Origin: CAZHJK01 sp964533275
GTDB taxonomy: Bacteria > Bacillota > Clostridia > Eubacteriales > Garciellaceae
DNA: 48,583 nt
Reading direction: 5' to 3'
NCBI GenBank assembly: GCA_964533275.1
Contig: CAZHJK010000022.1
Span: forward strand, 1 to 48,583
Shown: piece after piece, positions 32,618-42,025 of the stretch
Position numbering within the stretch: position 1 is the first letter of the stretch
Layout of the letters: each line of letters opens with the position of its first letter
Notes under the pieces: model-generated
Databases searched by the model: none
Told to the model about the DNA's origin: nothing
The model's input: the letters and a program-made list of their open reading frames with translations, nothing else
Made by a program: the position numbers and the translations under genes

Positions 32618-33472
32618 ATGAAAATAGGTGCACGTATCTTAAAATCGGCATTGGCAGTTGTTATATGTATATTTTATGGGTCATTCTTAAATGAAAATTC
32701 AGGCTTTTTCGCAGCAATCGCAGCAATTATAACCATGCAGGGTACATTTAGTGATTCCTTTATTAAGGGCAAGGATAGGGTATTTGGAACCTTTGTAGGG
32801 GCATTCTTTGGATATATTTTTGCATTGCTTCTCCAAGGAAATCCATTCCTTATTGGTATTGGCATTATAATCATTATCTATATCTGTAAATCCCTAAAAT
32901 GGAATGCCTCTATTGTTATTGCCTGTGTGGTTTTCCTGTCCATTATGATTGATGGGGATAATATTCTACAATATAGCATTTTCAGATTATTAGATACCAC
33001 TGCTGGTATTATAATCGCCCTTTTAGTGAACTATTTTATCCTTCCCCATAAACCACTATTGGCTGTGTATAATGAGTGCAGTGAATTAATAAAAGATTTC
33101 CCTTCAATCATTAATCAGGTTTTAAATAAGAAGGAAGATGTGGATTTAGAGGAAGTCCATGAAAAGCTCATTATTATGAAGGAAAAAGCAAGTTTTAATG
33201 AATTTGATTTGATTTTACACCAGGAGGATGAAAAGGAAGTAAAGCGATTAGATAATGTTATTGAAGGTTTAATAACTATCTATGAACATCTAGTTTTTGT
33301 AGAAGAATTAAGAGAAACCGAATCTATTTTTATCCCTGCTAAAATCATCGGGGACGAACCTATAGAAGAAAAAAAACTACCGGATATAATATTGGAGTTT
33401 CATCGACAACAGGTATTAAAGAAATGGAATAAGGTACAAAGACTATGGGATGAGAGAAGCGTAAAAAGCTAG
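32618..33472 (+). CDS. FUSC/aromatic-acid exporter-family membrane protein
   Basis: A 284-residue protein. Residues 1-150 carry about five or six hydrophobic segments with the family stretch SGFFAAIAAIITMQGTFSDS and a conserved KGKDRVFGTFVGAFFGY. The C-terminal half is cytoplasmic and helical. This matches the ArAE_1/DUF939 family, proposed to export aromatic or other organic acids. The cargo is unknown. It is outside the island, in host sequence. Its TAG stop lies inside the terminator it shares with proS. Confidence 0.8.
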   Translation: MKIGARILKSALAVVICIFYGSFLNENSGFFAAIAAIITMQGTFSDSFIKGKDRVFGTFVGAFFGYIFALLLQGNPFLIGIGIIIIIYICKSLKWNASIVIACVVFLSIMIDGDNILQYSIFRLLDTTAGIIIALLVNYFILPHKPLLAVYNECSELIKDFPSIINQVLNKKEDVDLEEVHEKLIIMKEKASFNEFDLILHQEDEKEVKRLDNVIEGLITIYEHLVFVEELRETESIFIPAKIIGDEPIEEKKLPDIILEFHRQQVLKKWNKVQRLWDERSVKS

Positions 33473-33496
33473 TGACCTACAGAGTCACTAGCTTTT
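33464..33496. terminator. Bidirectional terminator between FUSC gene and proS
   Basis: AAAAGCTAGTGAC (33464-33476) pairs with GTCACTAGCTTTT (33484-33496), a 13-bp stem with T-runs on both strands, between convergent genes. Confidence 0.9.
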
Positions 33497-33502
33497 CTTA
33501 TA

Positions 33503-34942
33503 TTAATATGCCTTTGCAAAGTAAGCCATTTTTTTAGCTTCCTTGCCACAGCATACACACTTATTAGTTCCTAAATCCTCTTGATCAAATGGTATACAAC
33601 GTACACTTGCCACTGTATCTTCCTTTATCTTATCTTCACAATCTCGATCTTCACACCACATTGCCTTAATAAAACCAGGGGTGTTATTAATAATATTTGT
33701 GAATTCATCTATATCCTTAGCTACATAAGTCTTTTGGTCTCTCATATTTACTGCCTTATTAAATAGACTTTGTTGGACATCCTCTAATTGTTTTTGAATA
33801 CTTTCATTTAAATTATCCATTGATAATATAGTCTTTTCTCCATTGTCTCTTCTAGCAATAACTACTTGATTATTTTTTATATCCCTAGGTCCTATTTCTA
33901 ATCTAATGGGAACACCCTTCATCTCCCATTGATTAAACTTCCAACCTGGTGAATATCCATCACTATCATCAATTTCTACACGGAATTGTTCTTCTAATTG
34001 TTTTTTAATCTCATATGCCTTATCTAGTACACCTTCTTTATGCTGGGCAACTGGAATTACCACAACCTGTGTAGGTGCTATTTTTGGAGGCAATACTAGA
34101 CCATTATCATCACTGTGGACCATTATTAGACCACCAATCAATCTAGTAGAAAGTCCCCAAGAGGTATGGTATGGATATTCTATATCCCCTTCTCGTCCAG
34201 TATAGGTAATATCAAATGCCTTTGTAAAGTGCTGTCCTAAGTTATGGGAAGTTCCAGATTGCAATGCCTTACCATCATGCATTAATGCTTCCATGGTATA
34301 GGTTGCAAAGGCACCTGCAAATTTTTCCTTTTCACTTTTTCGTCCAACAACCATTGGAATAGCCAAGTGCTTCTCAGCTACATCTCTATATATATCCAAC
34401 ATTTGTAATGTCTCTTCCTGGGCTTCTTCATAGGTTTCATGGAGTGTATGTCCTTCCTGCCATAGAAATTCAGATGTTCTTAAGAAGGGTCGAGTACTTT
34501 TTTCCCATCTTACTACACTACACCATTGATTATATAGATATGGTAGCTCTCTCCATGACTTAAGCCATTTAGAATACATGCTGCAGATAATTGTTTCAGA
34601 TGTAGGGCGAATGGCTAACCTCTCTGCTAGTTTTTCATTTCCACCATGGGTAACCCAAGCTACCTCTGGTGCAAAGCCCTCCACATGTTCAGCTTCTTTT
34701 TGAAGTAAGCTCTCAGGTATCAGAAGTGGAAAGTACATATTTTTATGTCCTGTTTCCTTAAACCTCTTATCATAGGCTGCTTGAATATTTTCCCATATTG
34801 CATAACCATATGGTCTAATAGTCATAAAACCCTTTACGGGTGAATAATCCACCATTTCTGTTTTTAAAATAATATCAGTATACCATTGTGCAAAATCCTC
34901 ATCCCTTGATGTGATTTCCTGAACCTTTTCCTTATTTGCCAT
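33503..34942 (-). CDS. proS: Prolyl-tRNA synthetase, archaeal/eukaryotic type
   Basis: A 479-residue class II synthetase charging tRNA-Pro. Motif 2 is around VVRWEKSTRPFLRTSEFLWQ, motif 3 includes PIRLEIGPRDI, and the C-terminus has zinc-type cysteines (DRDCEDK, KCVCCGKEAKK) and ends in Tyr, all typical of the short ProRS without the bacterial editing insertion. Expression is governed by the T-box just upstream. Confidence 0.97.
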   Translation of the reverse strand: MANKEKVQEITSRDEDFAQWYTDIILKTEMVDYSPVKGFMTIRPYGYAIWENIQAAYDKRFKETGHKNMYFPLLIPESLLQKEAEHVEGFAPEVAWVTHGGNEKLAERLAIRPTSETIICSMYSKWLKSWRELPYLYNQWCSVVRWEKSTRPFLRTSEFLWQEGHTLHETYEEAQEETLQMLDIYRDVAEKHLAIPMVVGRKSEKEKFAGAFATYTMEALMHDGKALQSGTSHNLGQHFTKAFDITYTGREGDIEYPYHTSWGLSTRLIGGLIMVHSDDNGLVLPPKIAPTQVVVIPVAQHKEGVLDKAYEIKKQLEEQFRVEIDDSDGYSPGWKFNQWEMKGVPIRLEIGPRDIKNNQVVIARRDNGEKTILSMDNLNESIQKQLEDVQQSLFNKAVNMRDQKTYVAKDIDEFTNIINNTPGFIKAMWCEDRDCEDKIKEDTVASVRCIPFDQEDLGTNKCVCCGKEAKKMAYFAKAY

Positions 34943-34971
34943 TATTTAGCCTCCTTTTTCTTTTCCTTATC

Positions 34972-35215
34972 AAAACAAAAAAACCTTCCTTCCCAATAGG
35001 GACGAAGGTTACTCGCGGTACCACCCTGATTGATAGATATAGATCTATCCTCTCATTGTATGATAACGGTATTAAACCGAAAGACTTTTTCAGCCTCAGC
35101 TCCAGGGTGGGTTCAAAGGAATATTATTGTAGAATTTTTCAGCCAAAGAATTCTACTCTCTGGACAATTAATCCCCTTTACTAGTCCCTTTCCTAGCTTT
35201 TATATATTTAAATCT
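34972..35215 (-). promoter_or_regulatory. T-box leader of proS (specifier CCC)
   Basis: Read on the minus strand, the leader contains an AG-rich bulge (CCAGAGAG), the specifier segment GAACCCACCC (GAA-CCC, codon at 35109-35111), the T-box AGGGTGGTACCGCG (35014-35027) and a terminator hairpin with AACCTTC and GAAGGTT arms followed by a T-run. CCC is a proline codon, consistent with proS. Uncharged tRNA-Pro would favour antitermination. Confidence 0.92.
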
Positions 35216-35306
35216 TATTATAGGTTATATGTATAATGTTGTCAATAATCAAGGTTTTTCCACTTTAATTATTGTTCCCACATGATTAAATTTTAGCAAA
35301 AAAAAA

Positions 35307-35397
35307 TGGCGGAGAAGGAGGGATTTGAACCCTCGCACCGGTTACCCAGCCTATACCCTTAGCAGGGGCACCTCTTTAGCCACTTGAGTACTTCTCC
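35307..35397 (-). tRNA. tRNA-Ser (anticodon GCT)
   Basis: A 91-nt class II tRNA on the minus strand with acceptor GGAGAAG, a long variable arm and loop CTGCTAA (anticodon GCT) between TGCCC and GGGTA. T loop and CCA are encoded. Confidence 0.95.
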
Positions 35398-35405
35398 TTA
35401 TTTTA

Positions 35406-35494
35406 TGGCGGAGGGGGTGGGATTCGAACCCACGGTCCCTTTCGAGATCACTGGTTTTCAAGACCAGCTCCTTAAACCGCTCGGACACCCCTCC
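35406..35494 (-). tRNA. tRNA-Ser (anticodon TGA)
   Basis: An 89-nt class II tRNA on the minus strand with acceptor GGAGGGG, anticodon stem CTGGT/ACCAG around CTTGAAA (anticodon TGA), a long variable arm and encoded CCA. Eight bases separate it from the other tRNA-Ser. Confidence 0.95.
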
Positions 35495-35557
35495 GTTTTT
35501 TCGGCACATTCTATATATTAACATATAAGTACTGCCTTGTCAATAAAACCGGAATTG

Positions 35558-36679
35558 TTAGTTTATTCCTTTATAGGTTTTTTTTAATCTTTTATTTGTT
35601 GCTTCTCTTATAATGGTATAAATAACTGCCATACTGGGAACCCCTAGCATCATTCCTAATATTCCAAACATGCTTCCTCCAATAATAATAGCAAGAAATA
35701 CCCAAAAACCATCTAAGCCGATTGCCTTACCTACTACCTTAGGATATATAAAATTCCCTTCTATTTGTTGGATAATAAGAATAAAAAGTATAAATATTAA
35801 GGCTTGCATAGGATTTTCCATAAATATAATAAAAGCTGCAGGAATGGTCCCAATATATGCTCCCAATAATGGGATTAAACTTGTTATACCTATTAATACA
35901 CTGATTAGGGGGACATAGGGTAATCTCAAAATCGCCATACCAATAAAACACATAGTCCCTAGTATTATCGCTTCAGTTAATTGTCCTCCTATAAATCTAG
36001 TAAATGTATGATTAATCTCTTTAGCTATATGGGAAATCCTACTGGATACCTTATCACTTGTATAGGTATTAATTAGCTTTCTTAGAATATGAATAAGCTT
36101 TTCCTTATAAAGTAATATATATATTGAAAATATAATTCCAATAAAGAAGTTTACCACACCCGATGCAAAATTTAAAGTAAAATTAAAAATCTTATCAATG
36201 GTATTAGCTGTAAATTCTCCAATGGATTGTAATAATTCTTTCCAATTCCCCAATAATTCATTTAAATCTTCATTAGATAAACCCAATTTCAAAAATAAGT
36301 CATTGGAGCTTTTCTTCAGGGATTCTGAATATTGAGGTATTGTATTTACTAAAGTTTCTGCACTTTCAATTACCTGGGGTACAATAAAAAATATGATTGC
36401 AGTTATAAATGTTATGGTGATAAGATATGTAAGTATTATTGAGAACAACCTTCTCTTTTCATAAAGCCATTTGACATTAGTAAAAACCCTAAATCCTTTT
36501 TCAATAATTTTTAGTAAAATATTTAATATAAATGCAATAAATATTCCTATTATTATAGGAGATAGTATTCCCATAATATTAGAAATTCCAGATGAAACAA
36601 GCTTGATATTTGTTAATGCCCAATATAACACTACTATATATGTTGCTATAAGGATTAACTTTCTTGTACTCTTTTCCAA
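35558..36679 (-). CDS. AI-2E/PerM-family membrane transporter
   Basis: A 373-residue protein with about eight membrane segments, a large loop at roughly residues 95-150, and the family's C-terminal stretch LIGITSLIPLLGAYIGTIPA followed by KVVGKAIGLDGFWVFLAIII. PerM/AI-2E members include sodium/proton antiporters and sporulation protein YtvI, so function cannot be fixed. It starts five bp after the CorC-like gene, in one operon. Confidence 0.88.
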   Translation of the reverse strand: MEKSTRKLILIATYIVVLYWALTNIKLVSSGISNIMGILSPIIIGIFIAFILNILLKIIEKGFRVFTNVKWLYEKRRLFSIILTYLITITFITAIIFFIVPQVIESAETLVNTIPQYSESLKKSSNDLFLKLGLSNEDLNELLGNWKELLQSIGEFTANTIDKIFNFTLNFASGVVNFFIGIIFSIYILLYKEKLIHILRKLINTYTSDKVSSRISHIAKEINHTFTRFIGGQLTEAIILGTMCFIGMAILRLPYVPLISVLIGITSLIPLLGAYIGTIPAAFIIFMENPMQALIFILFILIIQQIEGNFIYPKVVGKAIGLDGFWVFLAIIIGGSMFGILGMMLGVPSMAVIYTIIREATNKRLKKTYKGIN

Positions 36680-36684
36680 TGGAT

Positions 36685-37929
36685 TTATTCCTCCTCGGTT
36701 AACACCTTTGCATTAACTTCAAGTACACGTCTGGTGTCAGTTTTTGTTACGGTAATACTTAAATTTTCATATATAAAACTGTCACCTTCCTTTGGGATTC
36801 TGTTTAACTCTTGTGTTACAAATCCACTAACGGTATTAGCATTATATTCTCGATCTATATTAAAATATTCTAACATCTTATCTATATTAGCACTGGCAGA
36901 TATCCTATATTCATTCTCCTTTATCTTAACAAAATCCTCTATTACCTCATCATGCTCATCCCATATTTCCCCCACCAGCTCTTCTAAAATATCTTCAAGG
37001 GTAACAATACCCATTGTACCTCCATACTCATCTGTAATAACCGCCATATGGGTCTTTCTTTTTTGTAATAGCTTCAATAACTTGGATATTTTCATAGTAG
37101 GTGTTACAAAAACCACTGGTTTAATAATATTTTTAATAAACTTTTCCTGATTCCTTAGAAAGGTATTAAAATTTTTTTCATGGAGCACTCCAATTATATG
37201 ATCAATATTACCTTGGTATACAGGTAATCTTGAATAATTACTTTCAAAAAATAATTGCTCTATTTGCTCGTTTGTATATTTTAAATCTACTGCTATTACA
37301 TCGACCCTAGGGGTTAACACATCTCTAACATCAAGGTCATTAAACTCAATAGCGGAACGAATAAGTTCACCCTCCTGCTCATTAATACCACCCTTACTTT
37401 GTGCTTCATGTACTATTGTTAATAGTTCATCCTCGGTAATTCTTTGATCCCTCTTCACCTTAAAAAATCTCGATAATAGCCTTTGCCATTGGGCAAAGAT
37501 ATAATTAATTGGTCTAAAAACAAACATAAGAAACCTAATCATCGGTGAAGAAAACATGGCAAACTTTTCTGGAGTTTCCTTTGCCAGGCTTTTAGGTGAA
37601 ATTTCACCGAATATAAGTACTAATATTGTCATTATAATAGTGGATATTGTAATACCAGCATTCCCATAAATATCAGTGAAAATAACGGTTGCAAGGGATG
37701 CTGCTATTATATTAACTATATTATTTCCTATTAAAATTGTAGATAAAAGATTATCATATTGCTCTGACAATGTTAATGTTAAATTAGCTCTTTTATTACC
37801 CTTTTTTTCTAAATTTTTAAGGCGTATTTTATTTAAGCTAGAAAATGCTGTTTCAGTAGCTGAAAAATAAGCTGATATAGCTATTAAAAATACTATAATA
37901 ACTATAATTAAAGTTCTATTTTCGTCCAT
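36685..37929 (-). CDS. CNNM/CorC-HlyC family membrane protein
   Basis: 414 residues: an N-terminal DUF21 (CNNM) membrane domain with SAYFSATETAFSSLNKIRLK, two CBS domains (TPRVDVIAVDLKYTNEQIEQ and VTPTMKISKLLKLLQKRKTH), and a C-terminal CorC_HlyC domain (EYRISASANIDKMLEYFNI). The family is linked to magnesium and other cation export. It is often annotated as a hemolysin, which is probably misleading. Confidence 0.93.
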   Translation of the reverse strand: MDENRTLIIVIIVFLIAISAYFSATETAFSSLNKIRLKNLEKKGNKRANLTLTLSEQYDNLLSTILIGNNIVNIIAASLATVIFTDIYGNAGITISTIIMTILVLIFGEISPKSLAKETPEKFAMFSSPMIRFLMFVFRPINYIFAQWQRLLSRFFKVKRDQRITEDELLTIVHEAQSKGGINEQEGELIRSAIEFNDLDVRDVLTPRVDVIAVDLKYTNEQIEQLFFESNYSRLPVYQGNIDHIIGVLHEKNFNTFLRNQEKFIKNIIKPVVFVTPTMKISKLLKLLQKRKTHMAVITDEYGGTMGIVTLEDILEELVGEIWDEHDEVIEDFVKIKENEYRISASANIDKMLEYFNIDREYNANTVSGFVTQELNRIPKEGDSFIYENLSITVTKTDTRRVLEVNAKVLTEEE

Positions 37930-38009
37930 TATTAATATTCACTCCAAGATGATTAAGTTATTATAGTATTATCACCAAAATATCTACTTTTTAAAAACAT
38001 AGGTAGGTT

Positions 38010-39281
38010 CTACATTCCTATTTTTTCTAATCCACCCATATATGGTCTGAGTTTTTCTGGAATTATTACACTTCCATCCTCTTGCTGATAGTTTTCTAAA
38101 ATAGCTGCAACAGTTCTGCCTACTGCCACTCCTGAACCATTTAATGTATGAATGAATTGTGCTTTTTCCTTTGGTGCTGGACGGAATCGAATATTCGCCC
38201 TTCGTGCTTGGAAATCTTCAAAGTTACTGCAGGAGGAGATTTCCACATAACGATCATAGCTTGGCATCCATACCTCAAGGTCATATTTTTTGGCTGCAGT
38301 AAAGCCAAGATCTCCTGTACATATCCTTACTACTCTATAGGGTAATCCTAATAATTGTAATACTTTTTCTGCATCATTTGTCAGCTTTTCTAGCTCCTCA
38401 TAGGAATGTTCGGGATGAGCAAACTTCACTAGCTCTACCTTATTAAATTGATGCTGGCGAATTAATCCCCTTGTATCTCTACCTGCTGATCCTGCCTCTG
38501 CTCTAAAGCAGGCACTATATGCCACATGTTTTATTGGAAGTAACTCCCCATCCAATATATCATTTTTGTACATATTGGTTACTGGTACCTCTGCGGTGGG
38601 TATAAGGAAGTAATCATTATTGGTTTTAAATGCATCCTCTTCAAATTTAGGTAATTGCCCTGTTCCTGTCATACTATCCCTATTTACCATATAGGGCGGT
38701 AGTATCTCAGAATAATTGTGGTGATCAACATGTAGATCTAACATAAAGTTAATTAAAGCCCTTTCTAGTCTAGCACCTAATCCTCTATAAAAGGTAAATC
38801 GTGCCCCGGTTACCTTCCCAGCTGTTTCAAAATCCAATATATTTAAATCAGTTCCCACATCCCAATGTGCCTTGAATTTAAAGTTAAACTCTGGGGTCTG
38901 TCCCCATTTCCTAACTTCAATATTATCATCATCGGTATCTCCAACGGGTACATCAGGATTTGGTACATTGGGAATTCCTAACAATCTTTCCTTCAATTCA
39001 TCTTCAACTTCTCTTAATTCACTATTTATATCTTTTATCCTTTGGGATAACTCCTTCATTTCCTCCATAATAGCACTAACATCTTGTCCCGCTTTTTTTA
39101 GCTTAGGTATTTCCTTAGATACAACATTCTGTTTATTTTTTAGCTGCTCTACCTCTCCTAATATCTCTCTTCTTTTCTCATCTAAGCCTAAGAGTCCTTC
39201 TAAATTATAGTCCTCTCCTCTTTTATCTAATCCTTTCTTTACATCCTCAAACTCATTTCTAATTCTCTTTATATCTAACAT
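38010..39281 (-). CDS. serS: Seryl-tRNA synthetase
   Basis: A 423-residue class II synthetase. The N-terminal coiled-coil arm (about 1-105) binds the long variable arm of tRNA-Ser. Motif 2 is around YSACFRAEAGSAGRDTRGLI and motif 3 is GSGVAVGRTVAAILEN. SerRS also charges tRNA-Sec where present. It is preceded by a T-box leader with a serine codon. The two tRNA-Ser genes lie about 2.5 kb away. Confidence 0.97.
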   Translation of the reverse strand: MLDIKRIRNEFEDVKKGLDKRGEDYNLEGLLGLDEKRREILGEVEQLKNKQNVVSKEIPKLKKAGQDVSAIMEEMKELSQRIKDINSELREVEDELKERLLGIPNVPNPDVPVGDTDDDNIEVRKWGQTPEFNFKFKAHWDVGTDLNILDFETAGKVTGARFTFYRGLGARLERALINFMLDLHVDHHNYSEILPPYMVNRDSMTGTGQLPKFEEDAFKTNNDYFLIPTAEVPVTNMYKNDILDGELLPIKHVAYSACFRAEAGSAGRDTRGLIRQHQFNKVELVKFAHPEHSYEELEKLTNDAEKVLQLLGLPYRVVRICTGDLGFTAAKKYDLEVWMPSYDRYVEISSCSNFEDFQARRANIRFRPAPKEKAQFIHTLNGSGVAVGRTVAAILENYQQEDGSVIIPEKLRPYMGGLEKIGM

Positions 39282-39321
39282 TTTTTTCTCCTTTCTTTTA
39301 CTATGTAGAACTGTTATTTAA

Positions 39322-39545
39322 AACAAAAAACCCCCATCCCTGTTAAGGGACGAGAGTCATATCCCGCGTTGCCACCCTGATTAATTGGTTACACCAATTC
39401 ACTCAAAGGACCATAAGGAGTCCAATCCTAACTTATTTTGTTAAAATCTCATGGATGGATTCAAAGATTCCCTTTATCGATTTACACCTACCATCGACTC
39501 TCTTTAAAAAAGATATCCTTTACTATTTCCCTTCATCGATTATTC
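39322..39545 (-). promoter_or_regulatory. T-box leader of serS (specifier UCC)
   Basis: On the minus strand: AAAGAGAGTCGATGG apical region, specifier segment GAATCCATCC (codon TCC at 39457-39459), T-box AGGGTGGCAACGCGGG (39363-39378), and a terminator hairpin of CTCGTCCCT/AGGGATGGGG type ending in a T-run. TCC is a serine codon. From 39546 to the next gene at 39803 the DNA is AT-rich and nothing else is seen. Confidence 0.92.
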
Positions 39546-39802
39546 TATTTGATTTTTACAATATTATATAATGAATAGCTTTATTTGGCAATGATATTAA
39601 TTTAAAATACATTGCCGTTATAATCATTATATGTTTATTTCACATTTCTAAACATAAAATATTGTCTCCCACTATTTCGCTTACTCCCTTTGCATCCCCT
39701 AATTTTATATGGTAGGAAATAGAACTTTCTTATCATATAAAATTGTATATTTTTTTATTTTTTGTAAATAATCAAGATATATAGAATGGTGGGGGTTATA
39801 AA

Positions 39803-40012
39803 ATGTCAACAACAAAATTAGAGGTCTTTGGTCAAATAGCTGACTTAAAGGAAATTGATTATAGAAACACCTTAGCAATCGCCAGTATGATTGAGGTCTT
39901 GATAGATAAGGGTATTATTACTAAAAGAGATATTGCTAGAAAGGCTCACGAACTAGAGCATATAACTACTGAGGAAATAGCATCAAAAGAGCGTCTACGA
40001 CGCTCTCGCTAG
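39803..40012 (+). CDS. Hypothetical 69-residue protein
   Basis: No characterised family is recognised. A small helical protein with IEVLIDKGIITKRDIARKAH and a basic C-terminus (SKERLRRSR). It has a GGGGG ribosome site and stands alone on the plus strand between leftward genes. The last codons form a GC-rich hairpin GAGCGTC/GACGCTC with no T-run, so its role as a terminator is doubtful. Confidence 0.65.
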   Translation: MSTTKLEVFGQIADLKEIDYRNTLAIASMIEVLIDKGIITKRDIARKAHELEHITTEEIASKERLRRSR

Positions 40013-40051
40013 GGAATCCTAAGTTCGGATGACACTTACTTTAGATAACAT

Positions 40052-41347
40052 TTACTTTATTGGTATATCTATAACCTTGTTCATTTCTTTTTTGTAGTGA
40101 ATTTTATTTATCTTAAGTTCTAATTCTTCTCCTATGGTCTTAAAGGATATTATTCTCCTTTTAATTATCCCATCCTTGGTTTTTTCATATTCTTCATCAT
40201 GGGTATTTTCTAGAAAAACCTCTTGACCGTCTGCTATTAATTGTATATCAGGAAATAATACATCTTCATTACTTTCTATGGTTATCTCTGTAGTATTATC
40301 GGTTTGGTTTACTTTTAGTATTTTTACCCATTGACCTTCTATCTCTACTCCCTTTGTCTTACCCTTCTCTATTGGAATTACCTTTTTTATTTTTTTATCT
40401 ATGGTTAGATTTATTATTGCTAGCTTTAAATCCTCTATGTTCTCTGGTAAGGGCTCAAATATATGCTCAAAGGTAATACCCCTAAGGTTTGTTCTTACTC
40501 CAGTACTAACTGACTCATAAACCTGTCTATCTACTATTAGCGTACAGTCTATTATGGGTCTTACCTGTTCTCCCTTTAGCTTTTCCATGGCTAAATCCCC
40601 TAGGCTTGCTAAGGAACCACTGATTACAGTCTGGGTGCTAGTGGCAAGAATATCTTTAAATCTTATTTCTTGATTTTCTAAAGTAATACTCTTATTTAAC
40701 TTTTGCTTTATACTATGTCCCATAGCCTTATTACGATCTAAGGTAAAACCTATGCTAAATTCCTTATATTCTTCATTAATTTCAAAATGTCCCTGAAACT
40801 TTAGCTTTCTTTCATAAAATGATGGTGGTTCAAAGGAATGAATCATTACTAATTCTTTAGTAGCTTCATTAAATTCTCCCTGTCCTGAATTAGGATTATA
40901 CTCTCTAAACAACCCCCTAATACTTAAGGGTGCTATACTAAAAAAAGTATCATCATTTTTAGCATTAGGATCCTTTATTCTGTAGAATGCCAATAGTTGA
41001 TTATCATCCACCATAATACCATCTAGAGTAATTTTCACACCATTATTAAAATTAAAGCTCTTTCCTATTTCTTGTCCCTTTCCTAACTCATTTAAATCCT
41101 GTAGGCTTTGGGACATGACGCTATCATATCCAAGTAGCCTCTTCCCATAATAAGCTATGGCATTATAATTATAGGTGAAAATAAACGCTATGACTAAAAT
41201 GGCAGCAACAGCTAATCTTTTCCACTGAGGAGTTCTCATCTTTTTATTCTCTAAAGCATTTTTTAATCGTCCTTCCATTTCCTCTGGGGCTTCTAACTCA
41301 TCATATACTTCTTTATTTTTTCTCAATAGCTCTTCTATATCCCTCAC
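40052..41347 (-). CDS. DUF4179 anti-sigma factor-like membrane protein
   Basis: 431 residues: a short cytoplasmic N-terminus (about 1-42), one membrane helix (LAVAAILVIAFIFTYNY, about 46-62) and a large extracellular domain matching DUF4179 (GYDSVMSQSLQDLNELGKG, then ITLDGIMVDDNQLLAFYRI). It starts with GTG immediately after the stop of the sigma factor gene, so they are co-translated. The N-terminus should hold the sigma factor until an outside signal is sensed. The signal is unknown. Confidence 0.85.
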   Translation of the reverse strand: MRDIEELLRKNKEVYDELEAPEEMEGRLKNALENKKMRTPQWKRLAVAAILVIAFIFTYNYNAIAYYGKRLLGYDSVMSQSLQDLNELGKGQEIGKSFNFNNGVKITLDGIMVDDNQLLAFYRIKDPNAKNDDTFFSIAPLSIRGLFREYNPNSGQGEFNEATKELVMIHSFEPPSFYERKLKFQGHFEINEEYKEFSIGFTLDRNKAMGHSIKQKLNKSITLENQEIRFKDILATSTQTVISGSLASLGDLAMEKLKGEQVRPIIDCTLIVDRQVYESVSTGVRTNLRGITFEHIFEPLPENIEDLKLAIINLTIDKKIKKVIPIEKGKTKGVEIEGQWVKILKVNQTDNTTEITIESNEDVLFPDIQLIADGQEVFLENTHDEEYEKTKDGIIKRRIISFKTIGEELELKINKIHYKKEMNKVIDIPIK

Positions 41348-41863
41348 TTAATATTCACCTCCAAGTCCTTTTCTTAGATTTCTAAGTCCATTAAAGATTC
41401 TTGATTTAATCGTACCTATGGGAGTGTTGGTTATTTTTGATATGGTTTCATAATCTAAGTCCAGATAATATCTTAATTTTATGACCTCCATATGTTTAGG
41501 GCTTAGCTTCTCTAGTTCCTTTTCCAAATCCAGCTCCTGATCCTTTGCTATAAAATCATTACTTTTACTTTCTTGCTCCAAATGATCAAATAGAATAATC
41601 TTCTTTTGTTTTCTTATTTTATTTAAGCAACAAGAAACTAATATTTTCTTACTCCAGCTATAGAAGGCATCTTCCTTCTTGAGACTTTTGATTTTACTAT
41701 ATACTATAAGAATCATATCCTCTAGGGCATCTAAGGCATCATCCTTATTCTTCATATATACAAAGGCTAGTTTATAGTATTCGTTTTTCCTATCCATGAT
41801 AAGGGAAACTAAGGCATCCTTGTCTCCTGCCATCGCTTTTTTTATATTCGTTTTTTCCTCCAA
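41348..41863 (-). CDS. ECF-type sigma-70 family factor
   Basis: A 171-residue two-domain sigma factor. Region 2 covers about 8-80 (YYKLAFVYMKNKDDALDALE) and region 4 about 110-165 (LSPKHMEVIKLRYYLDLDYE, then TNTPIGTIKSRIFNGLRNL). It is paired with the downstream DUF4179 protein, its probable anti-sigma factor. It probably activates its own operon plus unknown envelope or stress genes. Confidence 0.92.
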   Translation of the reverse strand: MEEKTNIKKAMAGDKDALVSLIMDRKNEYYKLAFVYMKNKDDALDALEDMILIVYSKIKSLKKEDAFYSWSKKILVSCCLNKIRKQKKIILFDHLEQESKSNDFIAKDQELDLEKELEKLSPKHMEVIKLRYYLDLDYETISKITNTPIGTIKSRIFNGLRNLRKGLGGEY

Positions 41864-41978
41864 GGATGATCCCTCCTTCTACTAGTAAGAGAATTAACCT
41901 ATGTAAAAAGTTCATTATATTTTCATTTATTCTATCATTACAAACCCATTTTTTATATGGTACCTCCAATTAAAAACT

Positions 41979-42010
41979 AAAAGGGAATCCTAAGATTGGG
42001 ATTCCCTTTT
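41979..42010 (-). terminator. Terminator after the UPF0182 gene
   Basis: AAAAGGGAATCC (41979-41990) pairs with GGATTCCCTTTT (41999-42010). On the minus strand it follows the UPF0182 stop and is T-rich on the exit side. Confidence 0.85.
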
Positions 42011-42025
42011 TATACCTATAATATA

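Noticed and set aside
35014..35236. Small plus-strand frames over the proS leader
   Set aside because: They cover the antisense of a conserved T-box and have no protein features.
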